Part shown: one piece after another, positions 27,527-35,276 of the stretch | Numbering within the stretch: position 1 is the stretch's first letter | Layout: each line of letters starts with the position of its first letter | Assembly: GCA_947465645.1 (NCBI GenBank) | Contig: CANIBQ010000002.1 | Span: forward strand, 62,001-126,000 | Origin: Acidobacteriota bacterium | Lineage (GTDB): Bacteria; Acidobacteriota; Vicinamibacteria; Vicinamibacterales; UBA2999 | Direction: 5' to 3' | DNA: 64,000 nt | The notes under the pieces: generated by a model | What the model was told of the DNA's origin: nothing | The model's database searches: none | Seen by the model: only the letters and a program-made list of their open reading frames with translations | Made by a program: the position numbers and the translations under genes

Positions 27527-30409
27527 CTAGAACTGGACCCGGAACCCGAGCTGCATCGTACGCGGCGCGTACGACAGATTCGAGCTGTACACCGGCGTGC
27601 CTGCGATCGGGCTGCTCCGATCCAGCACGTACGACTGGTAGTTGGCGCGGTCGAACGCGTTGAAGATCTCCAGGATGCCGTCGACCGACACGCGGCCGAG
27701 CGGAATGCGCTGCTGAAGACGCACGTCCATGCGGTGGATCGGATCCTGGACGAACTCGTTCCGCGGGACGATAGTGCCGTTGGCGCAGAGGCGCGCCGGC
27801 GGCGCGGGGCCCTGGGTGTCGCGGCGATCGCCGCCGCAGGACTCTTCCTGCCGCTGACCCGATCCGAAGAAGTAGAGGCCGCTCAACTGGAAGCCGCCGC
27901 CCACCTCCCAGATGCCGTTGAACACCGCCCGGTGGCGCTGGTCGGTGACCGCCGGGCCATATTCACCACCGAGATCGGGGGCGACAGCGAAATCGACCAC
28001 CGTGTGGCCGCTGATCGGCAGCGACGGCTCGTCGTTCTTGACCTCGGACAGGGTGTAGTTGCCCGAGAACTGCCACCGGTCGCTGAAGCGCTTGGTGATG
28101 GTCGTCTGCAGGCCGTGATAGTCGGACCGCCCGGTGTAGGCGTAGTAGCCAATCGCGCCCCACTCCGGGTAGACCCGGTTGGCCACGTTGGAGAACGGCA
28201 GGTTGATGCCGGTGGCCGGGTTGTACCGCAGGTTCACGTTGTTGTGCAGCACCTTCTCGTTGCGGCTGCGGTTGCGGACGTAGTCCACCTCGAAGCCGAG
28301 GTTGTTCCGGAGCTGATGCTGCGCACCGAACGACATCTGCCAGGTGTCGGTCAGCTTGTTGTAGGCGGCGGGCGGCGCCAGTTCCTCGGCGTCGCGCCTC
28401 AGGCAGCCCGGCACGTTGTTGACGTCGCACATCCGGGCCACCGCCTGCGAATAGGTCGGGGTCGGTCCGTTGAACGGGTTGGTGTTGAAGTCCGCGCGGC
28501 CGTCGTTCGGGATGGTCACGTAGACCAGTTTGGTGAACCGGTTCGAGTGAGAGAACTGGCTGCCGATGATGTCCGGATAGTAAAGACCCGCGCCGCCGCG
28601 CAGCACGGTCCGCTCCGACACCTGATACGCGAAGCCGAGGCGCGGCTGGATGTTATCCGCGTCCTGCGGCCGGTCAGGCGCCATCCACGGAAGCGCGACC
28701 TGCTTCTGGTTGGTGGAGTTCATGATCAGGTCGTACCGTAAGCCGATGTTGAGCGTCAGCTTGTCGGTCGCGGCCCAATCGTCCTGCAGCCATGTGGCGT
28801 ATTTGGGGTGCTCGTGACGCACCGGGAACACGTCCGCGATGCCGATGACGTAGCGCTGGGTGATCGAGTTGAGCGCGTTGAGGTTCCAGGTATCCACGTT
28901 GAACGCATCCGGGAACCACGCGGTCATCTGCGCGACCGAGGGCAGCGGGCCTCCCCTCGCGACGATGTTGCCCATGCAGCGCGCGCAGTTGGCCGAGGTC
29001 ATGCCAGCGATGAGGACCTCGCCGCCCAACTTCAGGTCGTGACGGCCCTTCGCCGCGAACGACAGCGTGACGTCGTCGCGCAGCGTCCAGATGTCCTGGA
29101 GCTGGTAGCGCGGCCAGTTGTTGTTGCCGGTGATGTTGAAGCCGGTGAACTGAATGCGCGGGTGGCCGTTGGTGATGCCGCGATCCTTCAGCCAGTGGTT
29201 CGACCAGGTCGTCAGGTTCCGTTCGCCGAACTTGAAGCTCGACGGCCCGAACTTCACCTCGTTGACCGTGCTCGCGCCGAGCACCGAGGTCAACTGGATG
29301 ACCGCGTTGTTGGTGGTTTCGTTGAGCGTGCCGGCGTTCGCCGGGTGGTTCGAAGCGATATCGCCAAAGGGCACCAGCAACCGGGCAGTATTCCCCTTCA
29401 CCATCAGGCGGTGCGCCGGCGAGAACTGGTAATCGAGGCGCAGCGTCGCCAGCTTGGTCGATTCCTTGCCCGACAGCGTGACGGCGTTGAACGCCGGGAC
29501 GAAGGTCTGCGGGGCCAGTGTTTTCGGCTCGCGGCGGTACTCGTAGTTGAAGAAGAAGTGGAGCCGATCGCGCATCACCGGGCCGCCGAGCGTCCAGCTG
29601 TACTGCTGTTCGGCGCCGTCGATCACGCGGTTGAGGACATGGTCTTCAGCGTTCCAGTCCGAATCCTGGAAGTAGCCGCCGAACGATCCGTTGAACGCGT
29701 TGGTGCCCGAGCGGGTAATCGCGTTGACCTGGACGCCGGACGAGCGGCCCTGGGTGGCGTCGAACCGGTTCGAGATGAACTGGAACTCGCCGATCGAGTC
29801 GCGGCTGAAACGCGGCTGCGCGCCAGGTCCGATGTTGTTGGTGACCTGCTGCCCGTCCATGTTCAGCTGGAATTCGCGCACGTCGCCACGATCTTCAATC
29901 GGCGTCGCGCCCGAGGCGTTGGTGCGGTTGCCCGGCGCGAGCAGCGCCAGCGAGGTCCACTCGCGGCCCTGGACCGGAAGCTCCTGCATCTGCCGCGGGT
30001 CGATGTTGCCGCTGATGGTGGACTGCGTCGTGTTGATCAGGGGCGCCTCACCGGTGACGGTAACGCTTTCCTGGACACCCGTGAGGGACATCTGCATCGG
30101 GACCTGAGCGGTCTGCCCGATCAGCAGGTTCAGCCCGCTTCGCGTCACGGTGGTGAAGCCACCGAGCTCGGCGACGATCCGGTACCCGCCAACGCGTGCC
30201 GGAATGCGGAACACGCCTTGTTCATCGGAGACCGCGACGAAGGTGTTGCCCGTGGCTTCGTGCGTCGCCGTGATCGTGACGCCCGGCAGCACGCCGCCCG
30301 TCGAGTCCGTCACCGTACCGGTGATGGTGGCCTCCTGCGCAAAGCCCGCAACGGGCAGCGCCAGGAGCGCGACTACCACAAATATCCATCTCACTGCGCC
30401 CGATTTCAT
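27527..30409 (-). CDS. TonB-dependent receptor, Oar-like
   Basis: 960 aa, AGGAGG before ATG. Signal peptide MKSGAVRWIFVVVALLALPVAGFAQ. CarboxypepD_reg domain at about 25-105 (ITGTVTDSTGGVLPGVTITATHE), plug domain at about 115-230 (VQESVTVTGEAPLINTTQSTISG ... MDGQQVTNN), then a long beta-barrel with GGPVMRDRLHFFFNYEYRREPK and ending in Phe (LGFRVQF), the outer-membrane insertion signal. It imports an unknown large substrate or acts as an adhesin-like receptor. A sigma70-type promoter and a palindrome lie upstream. Probably serves the downstream amidohydrolase/propeller/lyase block. Confidence 0.95.
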   Translation of the reverse strand: MKSGAVRWIFVVVALLALPVAGFAQEATITGTVTDSTGGVLPGVTITATHEATGNTFVAVSDEQGVFRIPARVGGYRIVAELGGFTTVTRSGLNLLIGQTAQVPMQMSLTGVQESVTVTGEAPLINTTQSTISGNIDPRQMQELPVQGREWTSLALLAPGNRTNASGATPIEDRGDVREFQLNMDGQQVTNNIGPGAQPRFSRDSIGEFQFISNRFDATQGRSSGVQVNAITRSGTNAFNGSFGGYFQDSDWNAEDHVLNRVIDGAEQQYSWTLGGPVMRDRLHFFFNYEYRREPKTLAPQTFVPAFNAVTLSGKESTKLATLRLDYQFSPAHRLMVKGNTARLLVPFGDIASNHPANAGTLNETTNNAVIQLTSVLGASTVNEVKFGPSSFKFGERNLTTWSNHWLKDRGITNGHPRIQFTGFNITGNNNWPRYQLQDIWTLRDDVTLSFAAKGRHDLKLGGEVLIAGMTSANCARCMGNIVARGGPLPSVAQMTAWFPDAFNVDTWNLNALNSITQRYVIGIADVFPVRHEHPKYATWLQDDWAATDKLTLNIGLRYDLIMNSTNQKQVALPWMAPDRPQDADNIQPRLGFAYQVSERTVLRGGAGLYYPDIIGSQFSHSNRFTKLVYVTIPNDGRADFNTNPFNGPTPTYSQAVARMCDVNNVPGCLRRDAEELAPPAAYNKLTDTWQMSFGAQHQLRNNLGFEVDYVRNRSRNEKVLHNNVNLRYNPATGINLPFSNVANRVYPEWGAIGYYAYTGRSDYHGLQTTITKRFSDRWQFSGNYTLSEVKNDEPSLPISGHTVVDFAVAPDLGGEYGPAVTDQRHRAVFNGIWEVGGGFQLSGLYFFGSGQRQEESCGGDRRDTQGPAPPARLCANGTIVPRNEFVQDPIHRMDVRLQQRIPLGRVSVDGILEIFNAFDRANYQSYVLDRSSPIAGTPVYSSNLSYAPRTMQLGFRVQF

Positions 30410-30466
30410 GAATCCTCCTGACTACGAAGAAAGCTCTGGTAGTCGGTTGTATCTTGAGTGCGACGA

Positions 30467-30495
30467 AAATTAGCGTAGGTCTGCGGTTACGTCAA
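30467..30495 (-). promoter_or_regulatory. Promoter of TonB receptor gene
   Basis: -35 TTGACG (30495-30490), 17-bp spacer, -10 TAATTT (30472-30467) on the minus strand. The 5' UTR would be about 50 nt. Confidence 0.7.
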
Positions 30496-30505
30496 CAGGA
30501 AACAG

Positions 30506-30521
30506 CCGTATCTCGATACGG
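30506..30521. promoter_or_regulatory. Candidate operator palindrome upstream of TonB receptor
   Basis: CCGTATC-TC-GATACGG is a perfect 7-bp inverted repeat with a 2-nt centre, 10 bp upstream of the -35 box. It could be a regulator or activator site. Confidence 0.5.
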
Positions 30522-30553
30522 AATAATGGATTCCGGGTTTTGCTTGGGGAATT

Positions 30554-33500
30554 CTAGGGTCGGGGGCGGAGAGCCCGCGCGCCCTGCTGCTCCGCCAGCG
30601 CCAGGTTGCGACGGGCATCCTCCGAGCCGGGGTCCAGGGCGACGGCGCGGTCGAAGTGGAACGCGGCCTCGTCCAGGCGGCCCAGCCTTGCGAGTGTCAG
30701 GCCCAGGTCGTTGTGCGCCTGGCTGTTACCGGGTTCGAGCTCCACCGACCGGCGCAAGTGCGTGACGGCCTCCTCGCCGGCGCCCTGCGCCGCCAGCGCG
30801 GCGCCCAGGTGCCACAGGGTCGGGGCGTCAGCCGGATCGAGCGCCAGCGCGAGACGGAACTCCCCCACCGCCTCTGCGAGCCGGCCGTTCGAGGCGAGCG
30901 CGATCCCGAGGATGTTGTGAACGTCCGCCGACTCGGGGACGATCTCCCCCAGGTAACGGCTGTCCCCAATCACCCGCTGCTGCGCCTGCGCGAGGCGCTT
31001 GGCTTCCGCGACCGCCGCGGGCGGCGCCGCATATGCCAGCTTGAGCAGCTCGAGGTAAGTGTCGAGTCCCGAGACGAGGGGCACCGGCATGCCGTTGCTG
31101 AAGCAGCGCGGGCACCACGCGGCGACGTCGGTGAGATCGACGACCGACCCTGGCACGCCCTTGTAGAAGTTCAACATCGACCGGACGCCGTACTCCTGGA
31201 GGGGACGGTCGTCGCTGACTGGCAGGGTGTCCCGCGTCGCCTCGGCCAGCGTGCGCGGCGATCCGACAAACGAGCCGACGATCTCGCGGGGCGTGCCGAG
31301 ATCGATCAGGTCGAGGTCGGCTTTGACCCCCGGCGCGCGCGCGAGCGACGCCGCCACTTTCTCGGGGTCGATCTCGATCCGCTCGCCGTTGAAACCCAGG
31401 AGGATCAGATCGGACTCGGCGCCCGACAACAGGACCGCCTGCGGAAATACGTCGATGAACGCCCGCACCATCGCCAGCGTCGTCTCGGGCGGAACCTGGT
31501 AAGCGGGAAGCCACTGGCTGACGTAGCCGTTCGGCTTCAGGCGTGAACGCGCCAGGGTGTAGAACTCACTGGAATACAACGCGCCGACGCCCGCGTAGGC
31601 AATGGGCGGCGGCTCGAGGGTGATCAGATCGTAGGTCGCGGGTGGCTGCATCTGCAGATGCTGGCGGCCGTCGTTGATGTGCACCACCAGGCGCGGGTGG
31701 TTCAGCACGTCCTGGTTGCCGGCGCTGAAGTAGCTCGCGTGCGCCAGGATGTCCCTCGACAGGTCCGCGAGCTCGACGCGTGTGACCGTGGGATGGAGCG
31801 TCGCCGCCTGCGTCGAGTTGCCGACGCCGAAGCCAATCACCAGGACCGTTTCCGGCGCGTCCATCGCGACCAGCGGAAGGTGGGTCAGCGCCCGCATGTA
31901 GCGTTGTGACAGCGGCTGGGTCGACGACATCGCGTGACCGTTGGTCACCAGCGTCCGGCCACGCGCGGTTTCGGTGACCGCAATCACCTCCGTCAGGCCA
32001 TCGTCGATCACCAGCACCCGCTCGTTGGCCTTGGGCAGCCCCAGCGCGCGCGCGAGCACGTAATCCGCTGGCAGCATCAGCCACAACCCGAGCGCCGCCG
32101 CCGCGATGACAAGCGACGCGGCCAAAAGCACGGCGTGGCGCGGACCCTGTTGGGTCCGCGTGGCGGGCCCGTCAGGGCCCGCCGCATGTGCAGTCGCGAA
32201 ATACAACGGCACCATGGCGAGCCCAGCGATCGTCATCAGGATCGTGGCGCTCGCCTGCAGCCCCAGCCACGGGAGCAGCAGGAATCCGGCCGCGAGGCTG
32301 CCGACGACCGCGCCGGTGGTATTGGCGAGGTAGAGGACACCGGCGCGCTGGCCGACCGACGCCTCCGCCCGCTGGATCACCGCATTCGCCAGCGGAAAGC
32401 CGAAGCCCATGAGAAGCGCGGGGAGGGCCACCTCCAGCAGCATCGGCCGGACGTTGAACCAGAGCTCCGTGAGCGTGGCGGAGAGTCCTGTCGCACCTGA
32501 AAGCGCTGCCTCGGCTGCTCCCGCGGCGGTGTCGATCGCCCTCACGTCAGCGACGGCGAAGCCGGCCAGCGTCGAGGCGACGAAGAGTCCCTGCACCAGC
32601 ATGAACCACTCTGCCGGCCTCTCGGTGCGCCGGTAGAGCGCGCCGCCGGCCAGGGATCCGATCCCGATGCCGATGAGGATGACCGCCAGGAGCACGGAGA
32701 ACACCGCCCGGAAGCCGCCGAGGAGGATCAGGAAATGGCGGAACCAGAGGATCTCCATCCCCATCGCCGCGACCCCGGTCATCGCCAGCGCAAGGCTCGT
32801 GAGCACCACGGCACGGTCCGGCTGAAGCCGGACACTACGTACGTCGTCGTGCGGCTCCAGGCCAGCACCACGCGACTTCGCTTTGCGGGATCCCTTCCTG
32901 GCAGTCGTAGTGTCCGGCTTCAGCCGGACCGTGCTCCGCGCCGACAGGATCAACGCGCCGATTCCGGCGATCACGTTGAAGAACACCGCCACCATCTGCG
33001 CGCCGAAGAGGCCCGATGCCGGAACGAGCGCGAAGTCGGTAAGCAGCGATCCCAGGGCCGCGCCGGCGGTGTTGACGCCGTAAAGCGCCGCAATCCGCCA
33101 GCCTCCTGTTTCGACGTCGCTGCGGACCAGGTGCCGGATCAGGAGCGTCAGCGTGCCGCCCATCAGCAGCGCGATCGGCGTCAGCAGGACGATCGCGATG
33201 GCCGCGCGCGCCAGGTACGACGCGGTGGACAGCGCGAACCAACCGGACGGCTCCCGGGAGTACGACGAGATCAGCGCCGACAGCGCCTCCAGGTGCGGCA
33301 GCACCAGAGCGATCGCGACTCCCATCGCCGCGACGACGAGCTCGACGTAGCCGTAGGCGCGCAGCAACGAGTCGGGACGCGTCGAGTACCGGCGATCCGC
33401 CCAGCCGCCGACGAGGTAGCTTCCGGCGCCGAGCCCGAGCATGAAGATCGCCACCACCAGCGACGCCGAGTGGAGCGTGTTGCCGAACACGTTTCCAAAC

Positions 33501-33568
33501 ATGCGGACCCAGACGACCTGGTAGATCAGGCCGCTCAGTCCCGACAGGAAGAACAGTAGGTAGGGCAA
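30554..33568 (-). CDS. Fused MFS-type membrane / spermidine-synthase-like protein with TPR tail
   Basis: 1004 aa, TTG start. The first half has about 12-14 hydrophobic helices (FFLSGLSGLIYQVVWVRMFG, the signature of the fused-MFS spermidine synthase group). A Rossmann methyltransferase-like domain follows at about 560-770 with VLVIGFGVGNSTQAATLHP, VELADLSRDILAHASYF and YDLITLEPPPIAYAGVGALYS, related to SpeE. The C-terminus (about 890-1000) has three TPR units (DVHNILGIALASNGRLAEAV and repeats). Two palindromic repeat elements lie inside the reading frame (32135-32185 and 32811-32934), encoding AAGPDGPATRTQQGP and VRLKPDTT/VRLQPD linkers between membrane segments. Polyamine synthesis is not established for this group. 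Confidence 0.85.
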   Translation of the reverse strand: MPYLLFFLSGLSGLIYQVVWVRMFGNVFGNTLHSASLVVAIFMLGLGAGSYLVGGWADRRYSTRPDSLLRAYGYVELVVAAMGVAIALVLPHLEALSALISSYSREPSGWFALSTASYLARAAIAIVLLTPIALLMGGTLTLLIRHLVRSDVETGGWRIAALYGVNTAGAALGSLLTDFALVPASGLFGAQMVAVFFNVIAGIGALILSARSTVRLKPDTTTARKGSRKAKSRGAGLEPHDDVRSVRLQPDRAVVLTSLALAMTGVAAMGMEILWFRHFLILLGGFRAVFSVLLAVILIGIGIGSLAGGALYRRTERPAEWFMLVQGLFVASTLAGFAVADVRAIDTAAGAAEAALSGATGLSATLTELWFNVRPMLLEVALPALLMGFGFPLANAVIQRAEASVGQRAGVLYLANTTGAVVGSLAAGFLLLPWLGLQASATILMTIAGLAMVPLYFATAHAAGPDGPATRTQQGPRHAVLLAASLVIAAAALGLWLMLPADYVLARALGLPKANERVLVIDDGLTEVIAVTETARGRTLVTNGHAMSSTQPLSQRYMRALTHLPLVAMDAPETVLVIGFGVGNSTQAATLHPTVTRVELADLSRDILAHASYFSAGNQDVLNHPRLVVHINDGRQHLQMQPPATYDLITLEPPPIAYAGVGALYSSEFYTLARSRLKPNGYVSQWLPAYQVPPETTLAMVRAFIDVFPQAVLLSGAESDLILLGFNGERIEIDPEKVAASLARAPGVKADLDLIDLGTPREIVGSFVGSPRTLAEATRDTLPVSDDRPLQEYGVRSMLNFYKGVPGSVVDLTDVAAWCPRCFSNGMPVPLVSGLDTYLELLKLAYAAPPAAVAEAKRLAQAQQRVIGDSRYLGEIVPESADVHNILGIALASNGRLAEAVGEFRLALALDPADAPTLWHLGAALAAQGAGEEAVTHLRRSVELEPGNSQAHNDLGLTLARLGRLDEAAFHFDRAVALDPGSEDARRNLALAEQQGARALRPRP
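32135..32190. repeat. Two-hairpin palindromic element inside a coding sequence
   Basis: Hairpins CGCGGACCC-TGTT-GGGTCCGCG (32139-32160) and GGCGGGCCC-GTCA-GGGCCCGCC (32162-32183), followed by GCATGTGCAGTC as at other copies. It stays in frame within a loop between two membrane segments. Confidence 0.8.
32811..32934. repeat. REPIN-like 29-bp perfect inverted repeat inside a coding sequence
   Basis: 32811-32839 and 32906-32934 are exact reverse complements, each containing the palindrome GTCCGGCTTCAGCCGGAC next to an ACTACG tail, separated by 66 bp. Both arms are translated in the MFS/SpeE-like gene (VRLKPDTT and VRLQPD). Confidence 0.9.
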
Positions 33569-33618
33569 TCCGTTAAGGGTACAAGAAACGCTAGAATACG
33601 GGGCACACGGAGGTTCGC

Positions 33619-34599
33619 ATGCGGTTCTTCAGGTCCCTCGCACTCATCGTCATGTCAGGCCTTGTGGCCGTTCCGGCGCATGCGCAGGCGCCGCCACCGG
33701 TCGTGACCACCCCCGCCGGCCCAGGCGTGTGGGCGGAGAAAGACCGCAGCGAACCGCGCTCCGAGCCGGCGAGCGCCTTCGCCAACGGCAAGCTGTATGT
33801 CCTGGGCGGCCTCGCGCGTGGTGAGGACGCGTCGACGCTCAATCAGGAATGGGATCCGAAGACCGATACATGGCGCGACCGGGCGCCGATGCCGGGACCG
33901 CTCAGCCACCCGAACGCCGTCGTCCTGAATGGCAAGGTCTACGTGGTCGGCGGCTTCCTCAAGCAGGTCCATGTCGGCGCCCAGGACAAGTTCTTCGAGT
34001 ACGACCCGGCGAAGGACAGCTGGCGAACGCTCGCGCCACTGCCGACCCCGCGCGGCTCGGTTGCGGTGGCGGTGGTCAACGGAAAGATTCACGCGATCGG
34101 CGGCCGCAATCCCGAGCTGGTGACGATCGCCAATCACGACGTCTACGATCCGGCCACCAACCGGTGGACCGGCGCGACGCCTCTCCCGCAGCCGCGTGAC
34201 CACCTCTCGTTCGGCGCCATCGACGGCAAGATCTACGTCGTCGGCGGGCGGACCAATACCCGCAATGACAGCGTCAACCGGCACGACATCTACGACGTCG
34301 CGACCAATTCCTGGACCTCGGGCCCGCCCATGCCGATCACGCGCAGCGGCGGCGCGTCGGTGGTCTACAAGGGGATGCTGCTCGCGTTTGGCGGCGAATG
34401 CGCCGCGGCCGAGCGCGCGTGGCCGGCGGTCGAAGGCTACGACCCGAAGACCGGCACGTGGTCCACGTTCGCGTCGATGCCGATGGGCAAGCACGCGATG
34501 AGCGCGGCCAGCGACGGCGACACCGTGTACATCGTCGGCGGCTCCCCGATCTGTGGCCTCGCCTACACAGATACCTTGATGACCTTCAAGCTGCCCTGA
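33619..34599 (+). CDS. Secreted Kelch-repeat propeller protein
   Basis: 326 aa with signal peptide MRFFRSLALIVMSGLVAVPAHAQ; GGAGG precedes the ATG and TAGAAT (33592-33597) is a possible -10. Six Kelch repeats are visible by their GG doublets: NGKLYVLGGL, NGKVYVVGGF, NGKIHAIGGR, DGKIYVVGGR, KGMLLAFGGE and GDTVYIVGGS, each followed by DPKTDTWRDRAPMP-type strands. It forms a six-bladed propeller, probably a periplasmic binding or sialidase-like protein. Catalytic residues are not identifiable. Confidence 0.85.
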   Translation: MRFFRSLALIVMSGLVAVPAHAQAPPPVVTTPAGPGVWAEKDRSEPRSEPASAFANGKLYVLGGLARGEDASTLNQEWDPKTDTWRDRAPMPGPLSHPNAVVLNGKVYVVGGFLKQVHVGAQDKFFEYDPAKDSWRTLAPLPTPRGSVAVAVVNGKIHAIGGRNPELVTIANHDVYDPATNRWTGATPLPQPRDHLSFGAIDGKIYVVGGRTNTRNDSVNRHDIYDVATNSWTSGPPMPITRSGGASVVYKGMLLAFGGECAAAERAWPAVEGYDPKTGTWSTFASMPMGKHAMSAASDGDTVYIVGGSPICGLAYTDTLMTFKLP

Positions 34600-34602
34600 G
34601 GA

Positions 34603-34644
34603 TTGCGCCTTGGGATTTGCGCCTTGGGCGTTGGGAATTGGCGC
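34603..34644 (+). repeat. Six heptad repeats after stop codon, partly coding
   Basis: Units TTGCGCC, TTGGGAT, TTGCGCC, TTGGGCG, TTGGGAA and TTGGCGC run in strict 7-bp phase, starting 3 nt after the Kelch gene stop. The second unit holds the TTG start codon of the next gene. Confidence 0.85.
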
Positions 34645-35221
34645 GTCGTTAGCCCTGATGGTCGCGTGGCCGGGCCTTCAGGCGCCGGCTCCCGAGCCGC
34701 TCACCTACTTCGTCGCGGCTGGAAAGCCCGAGACCTCGTACCGGCCGTCGGATCGGCAACTGGCGGTGTGGGCGCTCGAAGCGTGGGCCAGGCATTCAGA
34801 GGGCGCACTTCGGCTGGAACCCGCCGACGAGGCGCGCGCGGCGGTGCGCGTGTACTGGGTCGCCGCAAGCGATGGCTTGTACGGCGAGATGCGGCGGCAG
34901 ATCGTCGACGGCCGCCCGGTCGCCGACGTGTACGTGCGGCCCGACACCAGGGGGCTCGGTCCTGACATCGACGCGCTCGCGACCCGCGACCCGCTCGTGC
35001 GCGAGACGATCGTCTACCTCACCTGCCTCCACGAGCTCGGGCACGCCCTGGGCCTCGACCACACCGACGACTATCGCGACATCATGTATGCCTTCGGCTA
35101 CGGCGGCGATATCCCCGGCTACTTCATGCGGTATCGCAAGCAGCTCCGATCGAGGGGCGACATCCCGTCTGTCGCAGGGCTGTCGGCCAGCGACATAGCC
35201 CACCTCAGGGCGGTTCCGTAG
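34610..35221 (+). CDS. Exported metzincin-like zinc metalloprotease
   Basis: 203 aa from a TTG start 10 nt after the Kelch stop (GAGGA upstream). The N-terminal hydrophobic LGFAPWALGIGASLALMVAWPG is encoded largely by heptad repeats. The catalytic motif HELGHALGLDHTDD (HExxHxxGxxH, about residues 142-152) is followed by the Met-turn candidate IMYAFGYGG, as in matrixin/metzincin proteases. The fold before it (LAVWALEAWARHSEGALRLEP, VRVYWVAASDG) fits the matrixin N-terminal half. A secreted protease acting in the periplasm or outside. If the start is not TTG 34610, the next candidate is ATG 34658. Confidence 0.8.
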   Translation: MGFAPWALGIGASLALMVAWPGLQAPAPEPLTYFVAAGKPETSYRPSDRQLAVWALEAWARHSEGALRLEPADEARAAVRVYWVAASDGLYGEMRRQIVDGRPVADVYVRPDTRGLGPDIDALATRDPLVRETIVYLTCLHELGHALGLDHTDDYRDIMYAFGYGGDIPGYFMRYRKQLRSRGDIPSVAGLSASDIAHLRAVP

Positions 35222-35276
35222 CGCGGGGGCTTCAGCGCCCGCGTCACGGACGCTCGCGCGGGCTGAAGCGTGCGCG
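35222..35276. repeat. Long hairpin between convergent genes
   Basis: GCGGGGGCTTCAGCGCCCGC faces GCGCGGGCTGAAGCGTGCGC, an imperfect inverted repeat filling the whole gap between the two facing stops. Its CTTCAG/CTGAAG cores relate it to the GTCCGGCTTCAGCCGGAC element at 32811-32934. It probably acts as a transcription barrier. Confidence 0.65.
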
